From: Leclercia sp. UBA7405
GTDB taxonomy: Bacteria > Pseudomonadota > Gammaproteobacteria > Enterobacterales > Enterobacteriaceae
Direction: 5' to 3'
Length of the DNA stretch: 28,495 nucleotides
Assembly (NCBI GenBank): GCA_002469605.1
Contig: DKMV01000244.1
Span: 829 to 29,323 of the forward strand
Part shown: positions 1 through 8,521 of the stretch, piece after piece
Layout: each line of letters opens with the position of its first letter
Position numbering within the stretch: position 1 is the first letter of the stretch
Made by a program: the position numbers and the translations under genes
Notes under the pieces: generated by a model
Seen by the model: the letters and a program-made list of their open reading frames with translations, nothing else
What the model was told of the DNA's origin: nothing
Database searches by the model: none

Positions 1-1
1 C

Positions 2-1279
2 ATCTCCACCACCACGCTGATCGTGACGCTGATCGTCATGGTGGTTATCTCCGCCTATTTCTCCGGTTCGGAAACCGGCATGATGACCCTCAACCGCTAC
101 CGGTTACGTCATCGCGCTAAACAGGGTAACCGTGCCGCCCGTCGGGTCGAAAAACTGCTGCGCAAGCCGGATCGGCTGATTAGCCTGGTGCTGATTGGCA
201 ACAACCTGGTGAACATTCTCGCGTCAGCGCTCGGCACCATCGTGGGCATGCGCCTGTACGGAAACGCCGGCGTGGCCATCGCCACCGGCGTATTAACCTT
301 CGTGGTGCTGGTATTTGCCGAAGTGCTGCCAAAAACCATTGCCGCGCTCTATCCGGAAAAGGTGGCCTATCCGAGCAGCTTCCTGCTGTCGCCTTTGTTG
401 ATCCTGATGATGCCGCTGGTGTGGCTGCTGAATATGGTGACCCGTATTCTGATGCGCATGGTGGGTATTAAGGCGGACGTGGTGGTCAGCAGCGCCCTGA
501 GCAAAGACGAGCTGCGCACCATAGTGCACGAGTCGCGCTCGCAAATTTCCCGCCGTAACCAGGATATGCTGCTGTCGGTGCTGGATCTGGAAAAGATTAG
601 CGTCGATGACATCATGGTGCCGCGCAATGAGATCGTCGGTATCGATATTAACGACGACTGGAAAGCCATCGTTCGTCAGCTGACCCACTCTCCTCACGGC
701 CGCATCGTGCTGTATCGCGATTCGCTGGACGATACCATCAGCATGCTACGCGTGCGTGAGGCTTACCGCCTGATGACCGAGAAACAGGAGTTCACCAAAG
801 AGATGCTCCTGCGCGCCGCCGATGAGATTTACTACATCCCGGAAGGCACCCCGCTCAGCACCCAGCTGGTTAAATTCCAGCGCAACAAGAAAAAGGTGGG
901 TCTGGTGGTTGACGAGTACGGCGATATTCAGGGGCTGGTCACGGTCGAGGATATTCTGGAAGAGATCGTCGGCGACTTTACTACCTCAATGTCCCCTTCC
1001 CTTGCGGAAGAGGTTACCCCGCAGAACGACGGGTCGGTACTTATCGACGGCAGCGCCAACGTGCGCGAGCTCAATAAAGCTTTTAACTGGTATCTGCCAG
1101 AGGACGAGGCGCGCACAATAAACGGCATGATTCTGGAAGCGCTGGAAGAGATCCCGGCCCCGGGCACGCGGGTGCGCATTGAGCAGTACGATATTGATAT
1201 CCTGGACGTGCAGGACAATATGATCAAACAGGTGAAGGTGCTGCCGGTGAAACCGCTTCGGGAGAGCGTGGCGGAGTAA
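2..1279 (+). CDS. yfjD: CNNM/CorC-family inner-membrane protein YfjD, 5' partial
   Basis: This is an integral membrane protein of the CNNM/CorB-CorC (HlyC/CorC) family, linked to magnesium and cobalt efflux or tolerance; the Salmonella homologue is called CorB. The frame is open to the left edge of the window, and the first visible residues (ISTTTLIV) match the E. coli protein from about residue 4. About three codons are therefore missing, and the GTG at 23 is internal. The first ~190 residues hold hydrophobic DUF21 segments, including a helix rich in V, L and F before the AEVLPKT motif. A CBS-domain pair follows at roughly 200-330 (DDIMVPR near its start, then VDEYGDIQGLVTVEDILEEIVGD). A C-terminal transporter-associated domain ends the protein. 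Length fits the family. The exact ion specificity of YfjD is not settled. Confidence 0.93.
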   Translation: MSTTTLIVTLIVMVVISAYFSGSETGMMTLNRYRLRHRAKQGNRAARRVEKLLRKPDRLISLVLIGNNLVNILASALGTIVGMRLYGNAGVAIATGVLTFVVLVFAEVLPKTIAALYPEKVAYPSSFLLSPLLILMMPLVWLLNMVTRILMRMVGIKADVVVSSALSKDELRTIVHESRSQISRRNQDMLLSVLDLEKISVDDIMVPRNEIVGIDINDDWKAIVRQLTHSPHGRIVLYRDSLDDTISMLRVREAYRLMTEKQEFTKEMLLRAADEIYYIPEGTPLSTQLVKFQRNKKKVGLVVDEYGDIQGLVTVEDILEEIVGDFTTSMSPSLAEEVTPQNDGSVLIDGSANVRELNKAFNWYLPEDEARTINGMILEALEEIPAPGTRVRIEQYDIDILDVQDNMIKQVKVLPVKPLRESVAE

Positions 1280-1286
1280 AACGCAG

Positions 1287-1314
1287 GCCGGGTGAGGCGA
1301 AGCCACCACCCGGC
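1287..1314. repeat. REP-like palindrome between yfjD and grpE
   Basis: The outer arms GCCGGGTG (1287-1294) and CACCCGGC (1307-1314) are exact inverted repeats, with an inner GGC-GAA-GCC. The form is typical of enterobacterial REP (repetitive extragenic palindromic) units. It lies between the convergent 3' ends of yfjD and grpE, where REP units often stabilise or end transcripts. There is no U-tract, so it is not a standard intrinsic terminator. Family assignment is by shape only. Confidence 0.6.
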
Positions 1315-1329
1315 GCTGCGGGAGGCAAA

Positions 1330-1947
<618 letters not shown>

Positions 1948-1968
1948 TCATCTCGCTAACTTCGCTTA

Positions 1969-1998
1969 TTATGGGGATCAGTTTCCGGGATTCAAGGG
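1969..1998 (-). promoter_or_regulatory. Sigma-32 (heat-shock) promoter of grpE
   Basis: Read on the minus strand, CCCTTGAA (1998-1991) is followed after 14 nt by CCCCATAA (1976-1969). This is an excellent match to the sigma-32 consensus (CTTGAA, then CCCCAT). It is correctly placed for transcription into grpE. Sigma-32 control of grpE is established in E. coli. Confidence 0.88.
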
Positions 1999-2043
1999 AA
2001 CAAGCCATATTGTCTCATTCATTCGCACAAGGACCTCCAGAAA

Positions 2044-2922
2044 ATGAATAATCATTTCAAGTGTATTGGGATTGTTGGCCATCCACGCCACCCTACCGCG
2101 TTGACGACACATGAAATGCTCTATCATTGGCTGTGCGGCAAAGGCTATGAAGTGATGGTAGAGCAGCAGATTGCGCAGGAGCTGCAGCTTAAAAATGTGA
2201 AGACCGGCACCCTGGCGGAGATTGGGCAGCAGGCCGACCTGGCGGTGGTGGTCGGGGGCGATGGTAATATGCTCGGCGCAGCACGCACCCTGGCGCGTTA
2301 CGATATCAAGGTTATCGGCATCAACCGCGGCAACCTGGGGTTCCTTACCGATCTCGACCCGGATAACGCCCATCAGCAGCTGGCCGACGTGCTGGAAGGC
2401 CACTACATCAGCGAAAAGCGTTTTTTACTGGAGGCGCAGGTCTGCCAGCAGGATTGCCAGAAGCGCATCAGTACCGCCATCAACGAAGTGGTACTGCATC
2501 CGGGCAAAGTGGCGCATATGATCGAGTTTGAGGTCTATATTGACGAGATCTTCGCCTTTTCCCAGCGTTCCGACGGCCTGATAATCTCTACCCCAACGGG
2601 CTCAACGGCCTATTCGCTCTCTGCCGGTGGCCCTATTCTTACCCCCTCTCTGGACGCCATCACCCTGGTGCCGATGTTCCCGCATACGCTTTCGGCGCGC
2701 CCGCTGGTCATTAACAGCAGCAGCACCATTCGCCTGCGCTTCTCCCATCGCCGCAACGATCTGGAGATCAGCTGCGACAGCCAGATAGCGCTGCCCATCC
2801 AGGAGGGCGAAGATGTGCTGATCCGCCGCTGCGATTATCATCTCAACCTGATACATCCGAAAGACTACAGCTATTTCAACACATTAAGCTCCAAGCTCGG
2901 CTGGTCGAAAAAATTGTTCTGA
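2044..2922 (+). CDS. nadK: NAD kinase
   Basis: NadK phosphorylates NAD at the 2' hydroxyl of its adenosine ribose, using ATP, to make NADP. The protein is 292 residues, equal to E. coli NadK and nearly identical to it. The kinase motif GGDGN is at residues 71-75, the NE pair at 147-148, and the glycine-rich NAD-binding stretch [15 protein letters not shown] at about 184-197. The ATG at 2044 follows an AAGGACCTCC segment with Shine-Dalgarno character. It is transcribed divergently from grpE and lies upstream of recN in the same orientation, as in E. coli. recN has its own SOS promoter in the gap. Confidence 0.98.
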   Translation: MNNHFKCIGIVGHPRHPTALTTHEMLYHWLCGKGYEVMVEQQIAQELQLKNVKTGTLAEIGQQADLAVVVGGDGNMLGAARTLARYDIKVIGINRGNLGFLTDLDPDNAHQQLADVLEGHYISEKRFLLEAQVCQQDCQKRISTAINEVVLHPGKVAHMIEFEVYIDEIFAFSQRSDGLIISTPTGSTAYSLSAGGPILTPSLDAITLVPMFPHTLSARPLVINSSSTIRLRFSHRRNDLEISCDSQIALPIQEGEDVLIRRCDYHLNLIHPKDYSYFNTLSSKLGWSKKLF

Positions 2923-2937
2923 TTTTACCTCCAGCCC

Positions 2938-2999
2938 TTTACTGGATAAAAAACCAGTTTATACTGTATGAAAAAACAGTCATGGTTTTTCATACAGGT
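2938..2999 (+). promoter_or_regulatory. SOS-controlled recN promoter with LexA boxes
   Basis: A sigma-70-like promoter is visible: TTTACT (2938-2943), 16 nt, then TATACT (2960-2965). Two CTG-N10-CAG LexA boxes overlap it, at 2940-2959 (CTG 2942, CAG 2955) and 2962-2981 (CTG 2964, CAG 2977). A third, degenerate box at 2980-2999 keeps only its CAG half (ATG-N10-CAG). E. coli recN also has multiple LexA sites and is tightly repressed. The ATG of recN is at 3008. Confidence 0.9.
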
Positions 3000-3007
3000 A
3001 AACCTCT

Positions 3008-4669
3008 ATGCTGGCACAACTGACCATCAGCAACTTCGCCATCGTTCGTGAACTTGAAATCGACTTTCACAGCGGCATGACAGCCATCACCGGAGAGACC
3101 GGTGCCGGTAAATCTATTGCAATTGATGCGCTCGGCCTGTGCCTTGGCGGTCGGGCTGAGGGCGACATCGTACGCGTGGGCGCTAACCGTGCCGACCTTT
3201 GCGCCCGCTTTAATCTTAAAGATACCCCTGCCGCCCAGCGCTGGCTGGAAGAGAACCAGCTCGAAGATGGCCGTGAGTGCTTACTACGCCGCGTCATCAA
3301 CAGCGACGGTCGCTCTCGCGGTTTTATTAACGGTACCGCCGTTCCCCTCTCCCAGCTGCGTGAACTGGGCCAGCTCCTTATTCAGATTCACGGTCAGCAT
3401 GCGCACCAGCAGTTGATCAAACCTGAACAGCAGAAATCCCTGCTTGACGGCTATGCCGGTGAGTATGCACTTACTCAGCTGATGGCGGAGCACTATCGCC
3501 AGTGGCACCGCAGCTGCCGCGAGCTGGCACAGCATCAGCAGCAGAGCCAGGAGCGCGCCGCGCGCGCCGAGCTTCTGGCCTATCAGCTGAAAGAGCTGAA
3601 TGAATTTAACCCGCAGGCGGGCGAGTTCGAGCAAATCGATGAAGAGTACAAGCGTCTCGCCAACAGCGGGCAGTTGCTGTCCGTTAGCCAGCAGGCGTTG
3701 AACATGCTGGCCGATGGCGACGACATCAACCTGCAAAGCCAGCTCTATACCGTACGTCAGATGGTAACCGAGCTGGCAGGCATGGACAGCAAACTCTCTG
3801 GCGTGCTGGACATGCTGGAAGAGGCCGCGATTCAGATCTCCGAAGCGGGGGAAGAGCTGCGCCACTATTGCGACCGTCTGGACCTGGATCCGAACCGCCT
3901 GTTTGAACTGGAGCAGCGTATTTCGCGTCAGATCTCGCTGGCGCGGAAACACCACGTCTCCCCGGAAGAGCTGCCTGCTTTCCACCAGGCGCTGCTCGAC
4001 GAGCAGCAGCTGCTGGATGACCAGGCCGACTCCCAGGAGACGCTCTCGCTGGCGGTTAACGTTCACCATCAGCAGGCGCTGAAGACCGCTCAACAGCTGC
4101 ATGCGGTTCGTCAGCGTTATGCCGAGGAGCTGGGCCAGCACATCACCGACAGTATGCGCGCGCTCTCTATGCCGCACGGCATCTTCACCATTGACGTGAA
4201 ATTTGAGCAGAACCACCTCACCGCCGACGGGGCCGATCGCGTTGAATTCAGGGTCACCACTAACCCGGGACAGCCGCTGCAGCCCATCTCAAAAGTGGCA
4301 TCCGGCGGCGAGCTGTCGCGCATCGCGCTGGCCATTCAGGTAATTACCGCCCGGAAGATGGAAACCCCGGCGCTGATCTTCGATGAAGTGGATGTGGGCA
4401 TCAGCGGCCCGACCGCCGCCGTAGTGGGTAAACTGCTGCGCCAGCTGGGCGAGTCCACCCAGGTAATGTGCGTCACCCACCTGCCACAGGTGGCTGGATG
4501 CGGCCATCATCACTTCTACGTCAGTAAAGAGACGGACGGCGAGATGACCGAAACCCATATGCAGCCGCTGGATAAACGCGCCCGTTTGCAGGAGCTGGCG
4601 CGCCTGTTAGGGGGCAGCGAAGTGACCCGCAACACCCTGGCAAACGCGAAAGAACTGCTGGCCGCGTAA
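3008..4669 (+). CDS. recN: DNA repair protein RecN
   Basis: RecN is an SMC-like ATPase that acts at double-strand breaks in homologous recombination repair. The protein is 553 residues, the E. coli length. The Walker A motif GETGAGKS is at residues 29-36. Long coiled-coil arms follow (about 150-380), rich in Q, E, L and A. The ABC signature SGGELSR is at about 432-438, and Walker [10 protein letters not shown] has its D at about 459 and E at 460. The last residues are ELLAA. E. coli RecN is a ClpXP substrate through its C-terminal residues, and this ending resembles the ALAA of the tmRNA tag encoded 2 kb downstream. Its promoter is covered by LexA boxes. The Shine-Dalgarno sequence (AGGT) is modest. 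Confidence 0.98.
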   Translation: MLAQLTISNFAIVRELEIDFHSGMTAITGETGAGKSIAIDALGLCLGGRAEGDIVRVGANRADLCARFNLKDTPAAQRWLEENQLEDGRECLLRRVINSDGRSRGFINGTAVPLSQLRELGQLLIQIHGQHAHQQLIKPEQQKSLLDGYAGEYALTQLMAEHYRQWHRSCRELAQHQQQSQERAARAELLAYQLKELNEFNPQAGEFEQIDEEYKRLANSGQLLSVSQQALNMLADGDDINLQSQLYTVRQMVTELAGMDSKLSGVLDMLEEAAIQISEAGEELRHYCDRLDLDPNRLFELEQRISRQISLARKHHVSPEELPAFHQALLDEQQLLDDQADSQETLSLAVNVHHQQALKTAQQLHAVRQRYAEELGQHITDSMRALSMPHGIFTIDVKFEQNHLTADGADRVEFRVTTNPGQPLQPISKVASGGELSRIALAIQVITARKMETPALIFDEVDVGISGPTAAVVGKLLRQLGESTQVMCVTHLPQVAGCGHHHFYVSKETDGEMTETHMQPLDKRARLQELARLLGGSEVTRNTLANAKELLAA

Positions 4670-4820
4670 ACTTTTTTGGGATCTCAGAGTCATACAGAAC
4701 AATAAAAACGCCGACAGACCTGGCACCAGAGGTTTTAAAGTGGTGAAAGGTCTATTATCATCGGCATATTACATATGAGCCGTCGCGTATTGCTCGGGCC
4801 CGAAAAGGAATCAAATCACT

Positions 4821-5162
4821 ATGCGCTGTAAAACGCTGACCGCCGCCGCAGCGGTTCTTTTGATGTTGACCGCAGGCTGTTCCACTCTGGAACGAGTGGT
4901 TTACCGCCCTGACATCAACCAGGGGAACTACCTGGCACCTAACGATGTGTCTAAAGTCCGTATTGGCATGACACAGCAGCAGGTTGCTTATGCACTGGGA
5001 ACACCGATGATGTCCGATCCGTTCGGCACCAACACCTGGTTTTACGTCTTCCGCCAGCAGCCTGGCCATGAAAGCGTGACCCAGCAGACCCTGACGCTGA
5101 CCTTCAACAGCAACGGCGTACTGACCAACATCGATAACAAGCCGGCCCTCACCAAAGAGTAA
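4821..5162 (+). CDS. bamE: Outer membrane assembly lipoprotein BamE (SmpA)
   Basis: BamE is a lipoprotein subunit of the BAM complex that folds beta-barrel proteins into the outer membrane; it supports the BamA-BamD interaction. The 113-residue product has an N-terminal signal peptide ending in the lipobox LTAGC, with C20 as the lipidated cysteine. The BamE/SmpA fold follows, including the conserved [15 protein letters not shown] segment and the central [10 protein letters not shown] strand. AAAGGA precedes the ATG. The 150-bp leader after recN has a TATTAT (4753-4758) that could be a -10 box, but I see no good -35. The gene ends at a strong hairpin terminator. Confidence 0.97.
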   Translation: MRCKTLTAAAAVLLMLTAGCSTLERVVYRPDINQGNYLAPNDVSKVRIGMTQQQVAYALGTPMMSDPFGTNTWFYVFRQQPGHESVTQQTLTLTFNSNGVLTNIDNKPALTKE

Positions 5163-5177
5163 GCCTGTTCAGAATGT

Positions 5178-5206
5178 AAAAAAGGTGCTCAGTGAGCACC
5201 TTTTTT
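5178..5206. terminator. Bidirectional intrinsic terminator between bamE and rnfH
   Basis: An A6 run (5178-5183) is followed by GGTGCT, a 5-nt loop and AGCACC (5184-5200), then T6 (5201-5206). The structure works in both directions. It lies between the convergent ends of bamE (5162) and rnfH (5213). Confidence 0.9.
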
Positions 5207-5212
5207 ATGGCA

Positions 5213-5500
5213 TTACTTGCCGGATTTCTCCGCGCGCTGTCGCCGCAGCTCTTTCGGATCGGCGATGAGCGGGCGGTAAATCTCAACCCGGTCGCCATCG
5301 CGAACCGCATCGGCGAGTTTGACCGGCCTGCTGTAAATACCTACCTTATTTTTTGCCAGGTCGATATCGCTGCGCAGCTCCAGCAGACCAGACGCCCGGA
5401 TAGCCTCTTCAACGGTTGCGCCCTCTTCCAGGTTCACACGCTGCAGATACTGTTTTTCCGGTAGCGCGTAAGCGACTTCGACCGCGATTTTAGCCGGCAC
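5213..5500 (-). CDS. rnfH: RnfH/PasI family small ubiquitin-fold protein
   Basis: This 95-residue protein is of the RnfH family (ubiquitin-like beta-grasp fold), first seen beside rnf electron-transport genes. In some E. coli it is named PasI, the proposed partner of PasT/RatA. The frame extends upstream into ratA, but the family start [17 protein letters not shown] corresponds to the GTG at 5500-5498, which I chose. The stretch [11 protein letters not shown] near the C-terminus is conserved. The gene overlaps the end of ratA by 11 nt, implying co-translation. It ends at the bidirectional terminator. The molecular function remains unclear. Confidence 0.92.
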   Translation of the reverse strand: MPAKIAVEVAYALPEKQYLQRVNLEEGATVEEAIRASGLLELRSDIDLAKNKVGIYSRPVKLADAVRDGDRVEIYRPLIADPKELRRQRAEKSGK

Positions 5501-5927
5501 TGTAAACCTCTTTCGCGCGGGACGTAAACGCCTGCACCATATTGGCGGCCAGCTCTTTAAAGATGCGGCCAAACGCCAGCTCAATCAGCTTATTGGTGAA
5601 CTCAAAGTCGAGATGGAATTCGATACGGCAAGCATCGGCGCTAAGCGGCGTGAACTTCCAGACACCCATCAATTTTTTGAAGGGGCCATCCACCAGGTTC
5701 ATCAAAATACTTTGATTATCGGTCAACGTATTACGGGTGGTGAACGTCTTGCTGATCCCGGCTTTGGAGACATCCACCGCCGCGGTCATTTGCGTCGGGC
5801 CGGACTCCAGCACGCGACTGCCGGTGCATCCCGGCAGGAACTCCGGATAGGCATCAACGTCGTTCACTAACTGATACATTTGCTCCACACTGAATGGGAC
5901 AAGCGCAGTACGACTAATCTGAGGCAT
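5490..5927 (-). CDS. ratA: RatA/PasT, START-domain (COQ10-like) protein
   Basis: This is a START/polyketide-cyclase fold protein homologous to mitochondrial COQ10. E. coli RatA was reported to bind 50S subunits and block 70S formation; PasT in pathogenic E. coli aids stress tolerance, and a ubiquinone-related role is also argued. The chosen start [13 protein letters not shown] (ATG at 5927) gives 145 residues and is the start conserved in the family. In-frame ATGs further upstream (5966, 5945, 5939) would add up to 13 residues. The blocks [12 protein letters not shown] and [15 protein letters not shown] are conserved. The gene is divergent from smpB and overlaps rnfH downstream. Confidence 0.93.
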   Translation of the reverse strand: MPQISRTALVPFSVEQMYQLVNDVDAYPEFLPGCTGSRVLESGPTQMTAAVDVSKAGISKTFTTRNTLTDNQSILMNLVDGPFKKLMGVWKFTPLSADACRIEFHLDFEFTNKLIELAFGRIFKELAANMVQAFTSRAKEVYSAG

Positions 5928-6082
5928 AGCAGTTTCCATGATCATACACCCCATAAATAATAACATTTATCGCTTGTTAAAAAAACGCTAAGGCTCATCT
6001 CGTGCTAAGATAGCGCGTTAGGCCTCACAGGACGCACTGAGGTAACGTTTGAAATCAGATTACTTATGGCTTCAAGACACTT

Positions 6083-6565
6083 ATGACGAAGAAAAAAGCA
6101 CATAAACCTGGCTCGGCAACCATTGCGCTGAACAAGCGTGCCCGCCATGAATATTTCATTGAAGAAGAGTTTGAAGCAGGTCTGTCGTTGCAGGGCTGGG
6201 AAGTAAAATCTCTGCGCGCCGGTAAAGCCAACATCGGTGACAGCTACGTGATCCTGAAAGAGGGCGAGGCTTTCCTGTTCGGCGCCAACTTTACGCCGCT
6301 GACGGTTGCTTCAAGCCACTATGTCTGCGACCCGACCCGTACGCGCAAACTACTGCTGAACCAGCGTGAGCTGGATTCCCTGTATGGCCGCATCAACCGC
6401 GAAGGTTACACAGTGGTGGCCCTGTCGCTGTACTGGAAGAACGCCTGGTGCAAAGTCAAAATCGGCGTGGCTAAAGGTAAGAAAGAGCATGACAAGCGTA
6501 CCGACATCAAGGATCGCGAATGGAAGCTCGATAAAGCCCGTATTATGAAAAACGCAGGTCGATAA
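6083..6565 (+). CDS. smpB: SsrA-binding protein SmpB
   Basis: SmpB binds tmRNA and carries it to ribosomes stalled on mRNAs without stop codons, starting trans-translation. The 160-residue product equals E. coli SmpB. It has the N-terminal [17 protein letters not shown] block, the OB-fold beta barrel, and a basic C-terminal tail ([23 protein letters not shown]) that enters the ribosomal mRNA channel as a helix. It lies 89 bp upstream of its RNA partner ssrA. Confidence 0.98.
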   Translation: MTKKKAHKPGSATIALNKRARHEYFIEEEFEAGLSLQGWEVKSLRAGKANIGDSYVILKEGEAFLFGANFTPLTVASSHYVCDPTRTRKLLLNQRELDSLYGRINREGYTVVALSLYWKNAWCKVKIGVAKGKKEHDKRTDIKDREWKLDKARIMKNAGR

Positions 6566-6630
6566 AACCTGCGCACTTATTGGTCAATTCAATAAGTTAA
6601 GTAACAGACTGGTATCCAGGAGGCAAAATC

Positions 6631-6639
6631 TGGTATACT
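6631..6639 (+). promoter_or_regulatory. Extended -10 promoter of ssrA
   Basis: TGGTATACT is an extended -10 element: TG at 6631-6632, then TATACT at 6634-6639. It is placed so that transcription begins some 7-15 nt before the mature tmRNA 5' end at 6655. No convincing -35 hexamer is visible, which is tolerated by extended -10 promoters. Confidence 0.7.
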
Positions 6640-6654
6640 CAGTTCAACACTATT

Positions 6655-7017
6655 GGGGCTGATTCTGGATTCGACGGGATTTGCGAAACCCAAGGTGCAT
6701 GCCGAGGGGCGGTTTGCCTCGTAAAAAGCCGCAAAAAAATAGTCGCAAACGACGAAAACTACGCTTTAGCAGCTTAATAACCTGCTTCGAGCCCTCTCTC
6801 CCTAGCCTCCGCTCTTAGGACGGGGATCAAGAGAGGTCAAACCCAAAAGAGATCGCGCGGATGCCCTGCCTGGGGTTGAAGTGCTAAATCTAATCAGGCT
6901 AGTTCGTTAGTGGCGTGTCTGTCCGCAGCTGGCGTGCGAATGTAAAGACAAACTAAGCATGTAGTACCGAGGATGTAGAAATTTCGGACGCGGGTTCAAC
7001 TCCCGCCAGCTCCACCA
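6655..7017 (+). ncRNA. ssrA: Transfer-messenger RNA (tmRNA, 10Sa RNA)
   Basis: The tmRNA acts as a tRNA-Ala and then as a short mRNA to free stalled ribosomes and tag nascent proteins for proteolysis. The gene is 363 nt, from GGGGCTGATTCTGGATTCGAC to the encoded CCA end (7015-7017), which matches the E. coli length. The tag reading frame at 6745-6777 (GCA AAC GAC ... GCT TAA) encodes ANDENYALAA. The 3' part keeps the T-arm GGTTCAACTCCCGCC and the acceptor strand. Its 3' end is a common integration site for phages and islands, and the P2-like prophage begins immediately after it with the RNA gene intact. Confidence 0.98.
6982..7017 (+). other. Probable attachment-site core at the 3' end of ssrA
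   Basis: The prophage starts right after this point, and ssrA is complete. The phage attachment core should therefore be some part of the last ~36 nt of ssrA (T-arm, acceptor stem and CCA). The other copy would be beyond the right edge of the window, so exact limits cannot be set. Use of the ssrA 3' end by Fels-2-like and other integrases is established; the assignment here is inference. Confidence 0.5.
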
Positions 7018-7027
7018 AATAAAACAA

Positions 7028-7058
7028 GGGGTTACGTGAAAACGTAGCCCCTTTTTTT
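7028..7058 (+). terminator. Intrinsic terminator downstream of ssrA
   Basis: GGGGTTACGT (7028-7037), loop GAAA, ACGTAGCCCC (7042-7051) with one T-G wobble, then T7 (7052-7058). It lies 10 nt after the tmRNA CCA end. If the crossover is inside ssrA, this terminator was brought in by the phage rather than being the original host one. Confidence 0.88.
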
Positions 7059-7065
7059 ATGCCAG

Positions 7066-7104
7066 TGGCGGCAAAATGGCGACAGCGTTTTGGTTGTGGC
7101 GACG
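7066..7104 (+). repeat. Three helically spaced TGGCGRCR direct repeats at the prophage edge
   Basis: TGGCGGCA (7066-7073), TGGCGACA (7077-7084) and TGGCGACG (7097-7104) share TGGCG-R-C-R. Their spacings are 11 and 20 bp, about one and two helical turns. The position, 50-90 bp inside the ssrA junction, suits arm-type sites for integrase or excisionase. That role is inference. Confidence 0.5.
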
Positions 7105-7112
7105 GCAGGCAT

Positions 7113-7135
7113 AAAAAAACCCGCCTTAGCGGGTT
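7113..7135 (-). terminator. Intrinsic terminator at the end of ogr
   Basis: On the minus strand AACCCGC, loop TAAG and GCGGGTT (7135-7118) is followed by a T run through 7113. The stem overlaps the ogr stop codon (7136-7134). It faces the ssrA terminator, so transcription from both sides is stopped near the attachment site. Confidence 0.85.
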
Positions 7136-7349
7136 AGTATGCAAATTGTTCCTGCATGCCTTTTGGGTGAGGTGGGGCTGCGCTGATTTTTTGAGGGCGG
7201 CACACTGAGCGAACAAATGTTTCATGCGTTACGAATGTATGGCCGCACTCGATATTAGTGCACTGGTTATAGCGTTCCTTAGTTTCGCTGGACACCTGAA
7301 AACTGCTGCGGGTATGTGCTGCCAGTCCGCATAATGGGCAGTTCATCAT
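7134..7349 (-). CDS. ogr: Ogr/Delta-type late transcription activator (zinc finger)
   Basis: Ogr proteins bind zinc and activate P2-family late promoters by contacting RNA polymerase while bound to TGT-N12-ACA sites near -55. The 71-residue product has C4, C7, C30 and C35, the CX2C-X22-CX4C pattern of Ogr. The block TKERYNQCTNIEC is characteristic. I chose the ATG at 7349 (the next ATG at 7346 is also possible) because GAGGGGG lies 8-11 nt upstream. An earlier in-frame ATG at 7394 would add 15 residues without P2 similarity. It is the last gene before the attachment site, as in P2. Three matching Ogr boxes occur elsewhere in this prophage. Confidence 0.95.
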   Translation of the reverse strand: MMNCPLCGLAAHTRSSFQVSSETKERYNQCTNIECGHTFVTHETFVRSVCRPQKISAAPPHPKGMQEQFAY

Positions 7350-7380
7350 TATAGTTTCCCCCTCACCTTTGCTGATATCG

Positions 7381-7410
7381 CAATAATGATACACTATTAT
7401 TCAATAATGA
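7381..7410 (-). repeat. AT-rich leader of ogr with 9-bp direct repeat
   Basis: Read on the minus strand, TCATTATTG occurs at 7410-7402 and again at 7389-7381, 21 bp apart or two helical turns. A small dyad (ATTATT-G-AATAAT) overlaps the first copy. The stretch lies between the D stop and ogr, is far more AT-rich than its flanks, and contains TTGAAT and TATCAT words that could belong to an ogr promoter. The exact promoter cannot be fixed. Confidence 0.45.
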
Positions 7411-7417
7411 GAACCAA

Positions 7418-8521
7418 TCATTCCATTTCGAGATCATCTATTTTCACTTCAAGCTCAAGACTGGTAACAAAGCCGTTATCCGGGCCGATAGTGTGGGTCA
7501 GCGTGGTAATGGTCCATTCCGCATCATCTATTGGCTGTTTAAAGCCGCTGACCTTTACCGGCATTTCCGTATAGAGATCGGCCCGGCCCTCTGCGAGCTG
7601 CAGCGAGAATGACGCCACCCCGCGCTGCAGCCGTTCCCACTGCATCTTTGCCGCCCGTTCAGCATTAGCCCTGTTTGCGTAGGTCCGGTTAAGTACCAGC
7701 ACGTTTTCATCCGTCCCCACCAGGTAGTCCCCCTGCTTAGCCTCCGGCTCCTTTGGTTTTGCGGTTTTCTTCCGGCGCCGGCGCTTAACTTTCGTCACTT
7801 CTTTTTTCTTTGGCTCGCGAGTGTGCAGCCAGCTGGCAATCACCCCGGTATAAGCGCCACGGTCTGCCAGAGTAAAGCGGTGCCCGTCACCGTCCTTTCT
7901 GGTGATGGTCACTACCGGCAACGGCTTACCGCTTGCCGTTCGCCCCTGGCCCTGCCGGATAAACAGCAGGTTGCCGTCTTTGACGGATGCTATAGCCCCG
8001 TACTGCCGCGCCAGTTTCATCAGAAAACTCGCGTCACTTTCATTTGTCTGGTCCAAGTGATCCAGCGGCCGGTCAGCCAGGTCCTGCCCGATAGCCATTT
8101 TCAGGTTATGGCGGGCCGCGATTTCCCTGACAACCTCCCCCACGGTTGTCTGATGCCAGGACTTCTCACGGCGGATATTCAGGGTTGCGCGGAAATCAGC
8201 ACTGCGGGCACGAATGGTGAGGCGATCAGGTGCGCCGCTGTGCTCAATTTCATCCACCGTAAACGAGCCTTTAGGGAAAAGCGGCTGCCCTTCCCACCCC
8301 AGCGCAAACTGAATGACCGCACCACGACGCGGCAGGACAATTTGCCCGTCCGCGTCGTCCAGTTCCAGATCAAGCTGGTCCGCTTCAAAGCCCCGGTTGT
8401 CAGTGAGCGTCACGCCCATCAGGCGGTTATTCAGCACGGTTGTAACGTCCTTGCCTTCGATCACAATACTGAAGCCCGGGCTTTTGCCGTACAGGCTCAG
8501 GAGTTCAGAACTAAAATTCAC
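7418..8521 (-). CDS. D: Late control protein D, baseplate hub (gpD)
   Basis: gpD is the tail hub that joins the tube end to the spike gpV; it is related to T4 gp27 and the N-terminal part of VgrG. The product is 367 residues (P2 gpD is 387). The order of blocks fits: an N-terminal hub barrel with the GFEADQLDLELDDADG segment (about 44-59), SADFRATLNIRREKSW (about 107-122), and LDQTNESDASFLMKLARQYG (about 156-175). A strongly basic linker at about 237-262 precedes a C-terminal LysM-like YLVGTDENVLVLNRTY segment. Its start overlaps the end of U by 4 nt (ATGA), so translation is probably coupled. It is the last tail gene of the F operon before ogr. Confidence 0.95.
   Translation of the reverse strand: MNFSSELLSLYGKSPGFSIVIEGKDVTTVLNNRLMGVTLTDNRGFEADQLDLELDDADGQIVLPRRGAVIQFALGWEGQPLFPKGSFTVDEIEHSGAPDRLTIRARSADFRATLNIRREKSWHQTTVGEVVREIAARHNLKMAIGQDLADRPLDHLDQTNESDASFLMKLARQYGAIASVKDGNLLFIRQGQGRTASGKPLPVVTITRKDGDGHRFTLADRGAYTGVIASWLHTREPKKKEVTKVKRRRRKKTAKPKEPEAKQGDYLVGTDENVLVLNRTYANRANAERAAKMQWERLQRGVASFSLQLAEGRADLYTEMPVKVSGFKQPIDDAEWTITTLTHTIGPDNGFVTSLELEVKIDDLEME

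Noticed and set aside
3284..4216. 310-codon minus-strand frame inside recN
   Set aside because: It is antisense to a fully conserved gene and its composition (runs of Q, L and H) is that of a reversed coding strand.
6953..7225. Minus-strand 90-codon frame across the 3' end of ssrA (contains VELAGVEPASE)
   Set aside because: This peptide arises in many genomes by translating the tmRNA 3' end in reverse; the RNA gene explains the sequence.
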